Source of the DNA: Collinsella phocaeensis
GTDB taxonomy: Bacteria > Actinomycetota > Coriobacteriia > Coriobacteriales > Coriobacteriaceae
Length of the DNA stretch: 64,000 nucleotides
Direction: 5' to 3'
Assembly (NCBI RefSeq): GCF_900119895.1
Contig: NZ_FQLR01000004.1
Span: 930,001-994,000, forward strand
The stretch's first letter is position 1. Each line of letters begins with the position of its first letter. Positions 42,341-52,051 of this stretch are shown one piece after another. A model generated the notes under the pieces. That model saw nothing but the letters and a program-made list of their open reading frames with translations, did no database searches and was not told the DNA's origin. The position numbers were made by a program, and so were the translations under genes.

Positions 42341-43124
42341 ATGACCGATATGAAGGAAGCCGAGACGGCGAAACCCGTTGCAGCAAGCCAGGAGGCCCCT
42401 GTCGTTCAGATCCGCGGCCTCGAGAAGGCGTACGGAGACAACGTCGTGCTGAGGGGGATCGACCTCGACGTGCATCGCGGCGAGGTCGTCGTGGTGCTGG
42501 GGCCCTCGGGCTCGGGCAAGTCTACGATGCTGCGTTGCGTCAATCTGCTCGAGACCCCCCACGGCGGGATCGATCGTGGTCGAGGGCGTCGATATAACCA
42601 AGAAGGGCGTGGACATCAACAAGGTCCGCTCGACGCTCGGCATGGTGTTTCAGCAGTTCAATCTGTTTCCGCACCTTTCTGCCAAGCGAAACGTGATGAT
42701 CGCCCAGCAGAAGGTGCACAAGCGGAGCCGTGAAGAGGCCGAGCGGATCGCCGTCGAGGAGCACACCAAGGTGGGGCTCGCCGACCGCGTCGACTTCATG
42801 CCGGCGCAGCTTTCCGGCGGCCAGCAGCAGCGCGTGGCCATCGCTCGCGCTCTGGCCATGAACCCGCACGTCATGCTGTTCGACGAGGCGACGAGCGCCC
42901 TTGATCCCGAGCTTGTGCGCGACGTGCTCGGCGTCATGCGCGACCTGGTGCACGACGGCATGACGATGATCGTGGTGACGCACGAGATGCAATTCGCGCG
43001 TGACGTCGCGGACCGCGTCATCTTCATGGACGGCGGCGTGATCGTCGAGCAGGGTACGCCCGATGAGGTCTTCGACCACCCCAGCTCGGATCGCACGAAA
43101 GATTTCCTGGGGCATATCTCATAG
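42341..43124 (+). pseudogene. Amino-acid ABC transporter ATP-binding protein, frameshifted as assembled
   Basis: GlnQ/HisP-type ATPase partner of the permease. The first frame (from ATG 42341, AGGAG upstream) carries Walker [19 protein letters not shown]. The second frame, to 43124, carries the Q-loop [17 protein letters not shown], signature [15 protein letters not shown], Walker [15 protein letters not shown] and the H-loop [11 protein letters not shown]. The frames part near 42567-42575, where CACGGCGGGATCGATCGTGG reads GGIDRGRG instead of the expected ...IVVEGVDI. One extra base, or two missing, explains it. Nothing else is damaged, so a sequencing error or a very recent mutation is likely. 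Confidence 0.85.
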
Positions 43125-43186
43125 AGGTTACCGTTTGCCGCGAAGACCTGCGGCGATGCCCGCATCGTTCCGTTCCTTCATGAAGC

Positions 43187-43216
43187 AACGCCTCCGTCCG
43201 GTCGGACGGAGGCGTT
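43187..43216. terminator. Bidirectional terminator between convergent genes
   Basis: AACGCCTCCGTCC (43187-43199) pairs perfectly with GGACGGAGGCGTT (43204-43216) between the ABC ATPase and the coiled-coil protein gene. Confidence 0.75.
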
Positions 43217-43261
43217 ATCGTCGCGTATCGATGGGGAGATGCATGGAGGGCGTCGCGAGCG

Positions 43262-45127
43262 CTACGCGAAGAGCGCCGACCAGATCAAGATGACGATGAG
43301 CACGACCGTGAGGGCGGCTCCCACGGTCAAGCCGAGCTTCATGCGCGATGCCCGGGTCCGGTCGCGCACGGACTGCTCGGCTTCGGCGAGTTGCGCCACC
43401 TGGTCCTGCGTCTCGAGGGCCTCGGCCCGATCGGCGGCGAGGGAGGCGGCGATGCGTTCCGTCACCTCGGGGTGCGCATGGATGTCGCGCGCCTGCTCGA
43501 TCGAGGCGTCGGCGTCCGCCGCCTCCGCATCAGCCGCGGCTTCGGCCTCTTCGCGCTGCTTGCGGGCGCGCTCGAGGTCGCGCAGGGAGTCTTTGAGCTC
43601 GCGCTGGCGCGCGGCCGACTCCTTGCGCGCCGTCTCGAGCGCGTCGCGCGCCGCAGCGGTCTCGTCGGAGACCGCGCGGAACTCGGCCTTGGCCTCATCG
43701 ATCGGCTCTTTGGCCTGGTCGTACACGGTCTGGGCCGCATCGAGCGTCCGCTCCACCTCTTCGCGGATGCGGGGCAGCTCGTCATTGGCCCTTCTCAGCC
43801 CTTCGACCGCGTCCGAGATCTCGTTCGCGAGCTCCCCCTCGCGCACGCTGTACACCGCCGAGTTGGCGGACGGGTTGCGCTGGAGCTCGGCGTATTCGGC
43901 GCGCAGGGCGCCAAGGCGGTCCTCCGCTGCGTGGACGGCGTGCTCGGCTGCCTCCACGGCGGTCTTGCGGTCCTCGCGCGCCTTGTCGAGCGCGCGCTCG
44001 GCATCGGTGAGACGGCGTTTCATGCGCACAGCGGACTCGCGTGCGGATTCCTCGTGCGCCTCGGCGGAATCGAGTGCCGCCTTGAGCCGCTTCTCGGCGG
44101 CGGCATCGGCGTCCTTCATCTGGTCGAGCGCCTGCTTGGACTCCGTGATGCGTGCCTCAAGGGCGCTGCGCTCGGACTGCGCCTGGGCCTTCCGCCTGAG
44201 GGCCCCCATCTTGCGCTCGTTCTGCTCGGCGACGATATCGGCGAAGCGGGCGGTGACGTCCTGCCGGTACGCAAGCTCACGGCTCTGCTCTTCGATGCGC
44301 TGGGCGAGCTCCTCGAGCGTACCGCGAGCCTCCGCATGGGCGCGCTTGGCAGCGCTCACCTCGCGGACGGCGCCGACGCCATGGGCGATGAGATTTCCAA
44401 CCGAGGACGCCGCCTCGGTCGCGGCCGCGGCCAGGTTGCGGGAGGGCGCGGGCTGGGGCTCGGCGGCGCTTCGGGCGGCTTCGAGAATCTCGGGGGGGAC
44501 CGATGCATCGGGACCGCCGTCAATGACCTCGAAGCCCTGGGGCAAGGGCTCGGGATCGTCGCCGAAGTTCTCGTATTCCTCGCGGGTGAGGAAGCGCGGC
44601 ATGGAGCCCGGGTCGGTCTCGTTGCGACCGCAGCCGGAGGCCCCGTCGTGCCCGGGGTCTCCGTCGGGCTGGGGTTCCGGTTGGATGGCAGGGGCCTCGG
44701 CCGTTTCGTCGCCGTATGCCTCGGGCTCGTTGGGATCGATGCGGTCTTCACCATGCGCGCCCGGAGGGTTTTCGCAGGAGGCTTGCGGCGCGTCCGCGCC
44801 GACCGCTGCGGACTCGTCCTCATCGTTGGGCCGTTCCGTGTCGAAGGTGTCCTGCGAGACGGAACCCTCGTCCGCGGAGGCCTGCTGCTCGATGCGGCCC
44901 GATTCCGGTGCGTCTGCAGGGCCTGCCGCGTGCTCCGCCTGATCGATCGCGTCCTCGCTGTCGAGCGGCTCGGTGCCGCGCGCATCGTTCGACGGCTCGG
45001 GACGGGCCGCTTCGCTATCGATGCGCGGGGCGCCGTTCTCGCTCTGGACGCCATCGGTGGCGGCGTTTGATGACGGGACCTCGTTGATCGGCTCGGCCGC
45101 ACCCGGCAACGTCTGCTCCCCATCCAT
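43262..45127 (-). CDS. Tail-anchored coiled-coil protein, unknown function
   Basis: 621 residues. Residues 1-210 are acidic and low in complexity (many Glu, Asp, Ala, Pro). Residues about 230-590 form an almost unbroken charged helical coiled coil (long stretches such as AHEESARESAVRMKRRLTDA). The last 25 residues are one hydrophobic helix (LGLTVGAALTVVLIVILIW) ending four residues before the stop, so the protein is anchored by its tail with the coil in the cytoplasm. ATG 45127 was chosen because GGAGG lies 5 bases upstream; longer starts lack one. No family recognised. Candidates are a scaffold in division, polarity or membrane organisation. Confidence 0.78.
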   Translation of the reverse strand: MDGEQTLPGAAEPINEVPSSNAATDGVQSENGAPRIDSEAARPEPSNDARGTEPLDSEDAIDQAEHAAGPADAPESGRIEQQASADEGSVSQDTFDTERPNDEDESAAVGADAPQASCENPPGAHGEDRIDPNEPEAYGDETAEAPAIQPEPQPDGDPGHDGASGCGRNETDPGSMPRFLTREEYENFGDDPEPLPQGFEVIDGGPDASVPPEILEAARSAAEPQPAPSRNLAAAATEAASSVGNLIAHGVGAVREVSAAKRAHAEARGTLEELAQRIEEQSRELAYRQDVTARFADIVAEQNERKMGALRRKAQAQSERSALEARITESKQALDQMKDADAAAEKRLKAALDSAEAHEESARESAVRMKRRLTDAERALDKAREDRKTAVEAAEHAVHAAEDRLGALRAEYAELQRNPSANSAVYSVREGELANEISDAVEGLRRANDELPRIREEVERTLDAAQTVYDQAKEPIDEAKAEFRAVSDETAAARDALETARKESAARQRELKDSLRDLERARKQREEAEAAADAEAADADASIEQARDIHAHPEVTERIAASLAADRAEALETQDQVAQLAEAEQSVRDRTRASRMKLGLTVGAALTVVLIVILIWSALFA

Positions 45128-45343
45128 GGCATCCTCCGCTTCGTACCGCATGCGGACGTCTTGCGCCCGCGATTCGTTTGCGCTCTCCATCATATACCCC
45201 AGCGAAGACGGATGCCGAGATTCTGCCTCCATTCATCGTCAATACCATGGTCGCGGTTTGGGGCCTCGGAGGGATGGGTTCGTTCGGCACAAGCAATTTC
45301 AATGCGTGCGCGCATGCGCGCGAGAAAGGGGTAGGCCAGGGGA

Positions 45344-46137
45344 TACTTCACAGGCAAGACCGTCATCGTCACCGGCGGTGGCAAGGCATCGCTTCAGGAC
45401 GGGTTCGCAGGTTCCATCGGGTACGGCATCGACATCGCCTTCGCCAAGGAGGGCGCGAACCTGGTTATCACCGGGCGCAACATGGCCAAGCTCGAGGCTG
45501 CCAAGGAATCGCTCGAGGCCGCGTACGGCATCGAGGTCCTTCCCGTCCAGGCCGACGTCTCGGCGGGCCAGGACAACGAGACCGTCGTGCAGCGCGTCGT
45601 CGACGAGGCGGTCGCGAGGTTCGGGCGCATCGACGCCCTCGTGAACAACGCGCAAGCCTCCGCCTCGGGCGTCGCCATCGCCGAGCACACCATGGAGCAG
45701 TTCGACCTGGCCCTGTACTCATGCCTGTATGCCACTTTCTGTACATGCAGAAGTGCTATCCGCACCTCAAGGAGACACGTGGCTCCGTCGTGAACTTCGC
45801 ATCCGGTGCCGGTCTGTTCGGCAACTACGGCCAGTGCTCGTATGCGGCGGCGAAGGAGGGCATCCGCGGACTCACCCGCGTCGCCGCCAACGAATGGGGC
45901 GTCGATGGCATCAACGTCAACATCGTGTGCCCGCTCGCCTGGACCGCCCAGCTGGAGAACTTCCAGAACGCCTACCCCGAGGCGTTCGAGGCGAACGTCC
46001 ACATGCCGCCGGCGGGCCATTACGGCGATGTCGAGACCGAGATCGGACGCGTCGTCGTCCAGCTCTGCGGGCCCGATTTCAAGTATATGAACGGTGAGAC
46101 CCTCACGCTGGAGGGCGGCATGGGCCTGTGTCCGTAG
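45344..46137 (+). pseudogene. Short-chain dehydrogenase/reductase, broken by at least two lesions
   Basis: SDR-family NAD(P) oxidoreductase. Frame 1 begins YFTGKTVIVTGGGKASLQDG and contains the Rossmann TGGG, the NNAQ motif (DALVNNAQASASG) and more. It shifts near 45738 where ACTTTCTGTACATG lacks one base of the expected ACTTTCCTGTACATG, and frame 2 continues with YMQKCYPHL, the catalytic Y-x-x-x-K in CSYAAAKEGIRG and a C-terminus ending EGGMGLCP. There is also no start codon: a TAG lies four codons before the expected first residue. A ribosome-site-like AAAGGGG at 45325-45331 suggests the start was lost too. Substrate unknown. Confidence 0.8.
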
Positions 46138-46254
46138 GCTTTTCGGGTGCCATGGCTCGGGGTTCACGGGCAGTGTGCCGCATGCGTGGGCGGTAACCCG
46201 TTTTGCCCGTTTCGGTCCGAGGCATCGAGAGGTCCAGGACTGTGCAGGGGATGT

Positions 46255-46294
46255 GCCCGTCCGGCCGCGCGTCGGGCGGGCCTTTCGTCTCTCT
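46255..46294 (+). terminator. Terminator after the SDR pseudogene
   Basis: GCCCGTCCG (46255-46263) pairs with CGGGCGGGC (46273-46281), one wobble, followed by CTTTCGTCTCTCTT. Confidence 0.6.
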
Positions 46295-46397
46295 TGTATG
46301 TCGTCAGCTTGGGAAGCGGATCAAATAGGGGAGGGCATGGTGCTGCGGCGGCCGATGCAGCCCTTATCAAGCCCGCTCTGAGGATCGTGCTCTAGCC

Positions 46398-46669
46398 GAG
46401 GGGTTTGTTGAATAAGAAGAATACATAACCCCCCTGCGTTTCTGGACAAAACTGTCAGAAAATGACGATGGCATGCGGAGCAACGGGGTTATCTTAACGG
46501 TATCGCAGTGTATAGATGAACATACGTCGTTTAAATGCAAGGATAAAGCGGCTCTTTTACGCCCGCATAATTGAATTTCCAATTATGAGCACTCTCGCAT
46601 CGTCACTATCTGGCAAATCTGTCCAAATTATGAGGGGGTTACTAGAAAAAGCATATATACAGACCCCTC
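46398..46669. repeat. 272-bp element with long imperfect terminal inverted repeats
   Basis: The left end GAGGGGTTTGTTG (46398 on) and the minus-strand right end GAGGGGTCTGTAT (46669 back) remain related for about 75 bases, sharing TAACCCCC, the TGGACA half-sites and TGACGATG. The left arm contains its own palindrome TTTCTGGACA-AAA-CTGTCAGAAA. The interior is AT-rich, with TAATTGAA-TTTCCAATTA near 46567. No open frame. MITE-like or the remains of an insertion sequence, between the SDR pseudogene and tgt. Confidence 0.6.
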
Positions 46670-48158
<1,489 letters not shown>

Positions 48159-48247
48159 TCCGTCTGCCTTTCCGGCTTACCGCCGGCGACGTTCCGCGCG
48201 GCCGCGAATGGGCGGTTTCGGCTTCACATCTCGCCCTATATGGAAAC

Positions 48248-48284
48248 GCGCCGCCCCGTCTCGGTTCGAGAGACGGGGCGGCGC
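48248..48284. terminator. Bidirectional terminator between tgt and the ABC permease
   Basis: GCGCCGCCCCGTCTC (48248-48262) pairs perfectly with GAGACGGGGCGGCGC (48270-48284), 15 bp and a 7-base loop. Confidence 0.8.
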
Positions 48285-48385
48285 TGTCGTAACGCGGGCC
48301 GTAGGTGCGTGGTGCCGCACCGGCGGCCCGATATCGCCCTTGGCGTCCGGCGGGGCCGGAGGCGAGCCTCGCTGGCGGATTGCGG

Positions 48386-49624
48386 CTACTGGTAGCGTAG
48401 GCATTCGACGGGATCGAGCCTCGCCGCGCGCCGCGCAGGATAGAACCCGAACAGCACGCCGATGGCGACGGAGATCCCTACGGCGAGCGCGACCGTGACG
48501 AACGAGAACGCGGGCGCGAACGTCACGCTTCCCCCGTTGGCGGATAGCGACTGGAGAAGTCCCATGTTGGTCACGACGATCGCGATGCCCCAGGCGACGA
48601 GATATCCCATCACGGTGCCGATGATGCCCCCGAGCACGCAGATCGCGATCGACTCCATGAGGAACTGGCGCGTGATGTCGCGGCCGCGCGCCCCGAGCGC
48701 GCGCCGGACGCCGATTTCGCGAATGCGCTCGGTCACGTTGGTGAGCATCATGTTCATGATGCCGATGCCGCCCACCAAAAGGGAGATGCCGGCAACGGCG
48801 CCCGTGATGAGCTGGAACGCCATGGTGAAGCTCTTAAGCGAGTCGATCTGGGCCTTCATGCTGTAGACCCAGATGTAGTCGTCGATCTCGTCCTCGGGGA
48901 CGCGCTGCGTCTTCGCGAGGGCGCCCTTGATGTCGCTCACGGCGGTCTCGACGTCGACGCCCTCCCGCACGAAGGCGATCGCCTGGTCGAAGGATCCCTG
49001 CGGAAGCCATGAGAGTCCCCGCGCCACGGTCTTGACGGGCATGATCAGGTTCATGTAGGAGTCGTTGCCCACCCCTCCGCTCGCGGCGTCGGCCACGCCC
49101 ACGATGGTGTAGCTTTCGTTGCCGACCTTGACCTGCTTGCCGATCACGTCTGCGTCGGGCTTGCTGAAGTAGGTCTTGACGCCGCCGCGCTCGATGATGG
49201 CGACCCGTGCCCCGCTCGCCTCTTCCTGGGCGTTGAACAGGCGCCCCTCGGTGAGCTTCACCTGCCCGGTCATCTCGAGCATGTGCGCCGAGGTCCCCGT
49301 GACGGAGATGGAGATCTGGCGGTCGTCCACGTTGGTCTCGCCGAAGCCCGAGAGGGTGCCCTCGATGAACTCGATGGAGCCGACCAGCTTGCCGAGCTTC
49401 TCGATATCGGTCTCCCTGAGCGGGCTCGACGTCCCGATCTGCACCATGCGGGCTGCATTGAGGCCGAGGCCGGAGAGCAGCGTCTGCTGGACGCCGCCGA
49501 TGAGCGAGGTCATGGCGATCACCGCGGCGATGCCGATCACGATGCCGAGGACCGTGAGGAGCGTGCGTCCGCGGTTCGCCTCGAGTGCGCGGAGCGCCTC
49601 GCGCAACAGGTCGCGTACGTTCAT
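48386..49624 (-). CDS. MacB-type ABC transporter permease (FtsX family)
   Basis: 412 residues: an N-terminal helix (TLLTVLGIVIGIAAVIAMTSL), a MacB-like periplasmic domain (residues about 50-265), and three C-terminal helices of the FtsX core with RIREIGVRRALGARGRDI. Works with the ATPase (4-base ATGA overlap) and the adaptor upstream as a MacA-MacB-like export system. The substrate may be a peptide, lipid-like molecule or drug. Confidence 0.9.
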   Translation of the reverse strand: MNVRDLLREALRALEANRGRTLLTVLGIVIGIAAVIAMTSLIGGVQQTLLSGLGLNAARMVQIGTSSPLRETDIEKLGKLVGSIEFIEGTLSGFGETNVDDRQISISVTGTSAHMLEMTGQVKLTEGRLFNAQEEASGARVAIIERGGVKTYFSKPDADVIGKQVKVGNESYTIVGVADAASGGVGNDSYMNLIMPVKTVARGLSWLPQGSFDQAIAFVREGVDVETAVSDIKGALAKTQRVPEDEIDDYIWVYSMKAQIDSLKSFTMAFQLITGAVAGISLLVGGIGIMNMMLTNVTERIREIGVRRALGARGRDITRQFLMESIAICVLGGIIGTVMGYLVAWGIAIVVTNMGLLQSLSANGGSVTFAPAFSFVTVALAVGISVAIGVLFGFYPARRAARLDPVECLRYQ

Positions 49625-50469
49625 CGCGCATCTCCTTTCATGGCGCGGGCGATCGGGATCCCCGCTGTTGGCTGGTTGCCGCCGATGACGCTCGGCGCGC
49701 TTTGGGCCTCGCGGTACAGGCGCCCGTCGCGAATGGTCACGCGGCGGTCCGCCTCGGCGGCCACGTCCGCGTCGTGCGTGATGAGCACGATGGTCTTCCC
49801 CTGCCGCTTGAGCGTGTGGAAGGTGTCGAGCACCATGCGCCCCGTCACGGAGTCCAGGTTGCCGGTGGGCTCGTCCGCCAGGATGATCGCCGGGTCGTTC
49901 ACGAGCGCGCGGGCGATGGCGACGCGCTGCATCTGGCCGCCCGACAGCTCATTCGTCCGGTGGTCGTAGTGGTCGACCGGCAGCCCCGTCGCGCGCAGCG
50001 CGTGGACGGCTCGGCGTTCGCGGTCCGCGCGGGCGACGTCGGTGTAGGCGAGCGGGAGCATCACGTTGTCGAGCACCGTCATGCGGGGCAGCAGGTTGAA
50101 GCTCTGGAAGACGAATCCGATGCGCGTGGCGCGTATCTCGGCGAGCTCGTCGTCGTCGAGCTGCGCGAGATCGAGTCCCTCGAGCAGATAGGTGCCGCTC
50201 GTGGGCGTATCGAGGCACCCCAGGATGTTCATGAGGGTCGACTTTCCCGATCCGGAGGGGCCCACGATGGCGAGGAACTCTCCGGGCATCACGGTGAGCG
50301 AGATGTCGTGGAGGATGTGGGCAAGGCCCGCTTCGGTCTCGAAGATCCTGTGGATGTGGCGGATATCGATGACGGGCCTGGCGTTCAAGCCCGGTGCGCC
50401 CGCCGATGCCCCTGTGAAGGGCGGTGCCGCCGGGCCGGGAGGCACCGCGCCCAAGATGTCGGGAAGCAT
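49621..50469 (-). CDS. MacB-type ABC transporter ATP-binding protein
   Basis: 282 residues. Walker [17 protein letters not shown]-loop FVFQSFNLLPRM, signature [15 protein letters not shown], Walker B IILADEPTGNLDS, H-loop THDADVAAE. The LolD/MacB-type ADEPTGNLD motif fits its FtsX-family partner. The first ~30 residues are a Pro/Ala-rich extension, and the ATG lies 2 bases after the adaptor gene stop. Co-transcribed between adaptor and permease. Confidence 0.92.
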   Translation of the reverse strand: MLPDILGAVPPGPAAPPFTGASAGAPGLNARPVIDIRHIHRIFETEAGLAHILHDISLTVMPGEFLAIVGPSGSGKSTLMNILGCLDTPTSGTYLLEGLDLAQLDDDELAEIRATRIGFVFQSFNLLPRMTVLDNVMLPLAYTDVARADRERRAVHALRATGLPVDHYDHRTNELSGGQMQRVAIARALVNDPAIILADEPTGNLDSVTGRMVLDTFHTLKRQGKTIVLITHDADVAAEADRRVTIRDGRLYREAQSAPSVIGGNQPTAGIPIARAMKGDAR

Positions 50470-50471
50470 GC

Positions 50472-51863
50472 CTACACCGCCATGTCCATGTCGATGTCGG
50501 CAGACCCGGACGCATCGTCCATGGCACCCGTGCCGTCGTCGCCGAGGTCCGCGCCGGAGATCACGAGCGTCTCGTCGCCGGTGAGCGGGGAGCTCGCCAT
50601 GTCGGGGTTGGAGTCGGCGGCCGCATCGGCGGGGCGTCCCACGACGGCGAAGTCGTCGTTCTGCGCGACGACCTGCACGTCGACGCGCTCGTGTGCACCC
50701 GTCTCGGGGTCGGTCTCCACCACGACGTAGTAGTGCTCCCCGTCGTCGCTCATGAGGGCGATGGAGGGCACCATGACCACGTCGTCCAGGCGTTCGGTGG
50801 TGATCTGGACGCTGGCGGTCATGCCCGGCTTCAGGCGCGGGTCGGGAGCCTCGATGAGGATGTCCACGGCGAACTGGACGGAGCCCTCGGCTCCGTACAT
50901 GCTGCCCGCGCCGTCTCCGGTCGCGGTCGAGGCGATGCCCGTGACCTTGCCTGAAAGAACGAGGTCCTCGAAGGCGGGGAACGTGATGGAGGCCTGCTGA
51001 TCGACAGCGATCTTCGAGATGTCCTCTTCTCCCACCTGGATCGTGACTTTCATCTGGGACAGGTCGGCTACCTGCATGAGCGGCTGGCCGTTATCCATGG
51101 CCGCAGCGACGGGCGCGCCGACCTTGGCGTTCATGGTTATCACGTTGCCCGTGATGGGTGAGGTCACGGTACGCTGCCCCGCGGCGGCGACCGCGGTGTC
51201 GTAAGCGGCCGTCGCGGCCTCGACTTCCAGGGCCGCGGCGTCGACGGCGTCCTGGGAGTACACGGTGGTCTCCTGCCCGGACTCGGGGTCGATCGCGGCC
51301 TCGCCGCGCTTGGCTGCGGCGAGGGCGGCCCTGGCCGTCTTGAGCGCGCGCTCGGCCTCCGTCACGGCGCGGTCGAGTTCGTCGTTCTTGATTATCATCA
51401 GCACGTCGCCCTTGTTGACCGCTTGGCCGGCGACGACGCGAACCTCTGCGATGGTGCCGCTGGTCTCGGGCGCGATCACGGTGCTCGAGACCGCCTCGAG
51501 CGTGCCGGAGGCGTCGATGGTCGTGCTGTACTCGCCGCGCAGGGCGAAATCGGTCACGACGCCGGTGCTCTCCGCGGGCTTGGGGGAGAGGAGCGACACG
51601 GCGACGGCGCCGACCGCCAGGACGCCGACGACGACGCCTGCGGCGATGCCGCGGCGGATGAGCTTCTTCTTGCGGCGTGCGGCGCGCCGCGCCTTGAGGG
51701 CGGCATAGGCTTCGGCGTCGGACCCCTCCAGGGGGAACGTCGCCTCCTCTCCCGCAGCCGCGTTCGGGGCTTCGGGGGAGATGAGGGGGATGGCGTCGGG
51801 CTTGACGGCGGGTATGACGGCTGTGGGCTTATCGGGTCCAACGGGGTCCTGCTCGATGGTCAT
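50472..51863 (-). CDS. MacA/HlyD-like membrane fusion (adaptor) protein
   Basis: 463 residues. A cytoplasmic N-terminus with a basic KARRAARRKKKLIRR patch is followed by one membrane anchor (GIAAGVVVGVLAVGAVAVSLL, about residues 75-95). Then come the lipoyl/hairpin (GQAVNKGDVLMIIKNDELD, coiled hairpin to about 210), beta-barrel (FPAFEDLVLSGKVTGI) and membrane-proximal domains. An acidic tail follows (DIDMDMAV). AAGGAG precedes ATG 51863. In a Gram-positive-type envelope such adaptors link the ABC permease to cell-wall export. Confidence 0.88.
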   Translation of the reverse strand: MTIEQDPVGPDKPTAVIPAVKPDAIPLISPEAPNAAAGEEATFPLEGSDAEAYAALKARRAARRKKKLIRRGIAAGVVVGVLAVGAVAVSLLSPKPAESTGVVTDFALRGEYSTTIDASGTLEAVSSTVIAPETSGTIAEVRVVAGQAVNKGDVLMIIKNDELDRAVTEAERALKTARAALAAAKRGEAAIDPESGQETTVYSQDAVDAAALEVEAATAAYDTAVAAAGQRTVTSPITGNVITMNAKVGAPVAAAMDNGQPLMQVADLSQMKVTIQVGEEDISKIAVDQQASITFPAFEDLVLSGKVTGIASTATGDGAGSMYGAEGSVQFAVDILIEAPDPRLKPGMTASVQITTERLDDVVMVPSIALMSDDGEHYYVVVETDPETGAHERVDVQVVAQNDDFAVVGRPADAAADSNPDMASSPLTGDETLVISGADLGDDGTGAMDDASGSADIDMDMAV

Positions 51864-52051
51864 GGCGCTCCTTGCTGTAGGGGTAGCGGACGTCAGCATC
51901 GGTTATAGCGCATGGCGGGGCGGCCGTGCGGAAGGTGACGGATGCGTCATGCTCGCCGCCGCCTGCCCACCGCAGGGCACCGCTCGCCTCGACATTCGAA
52001 GACGTTCGCGCAGACGATGCCCTGCGCTTGCGAAGCAGGCCGCGGCGGCGT

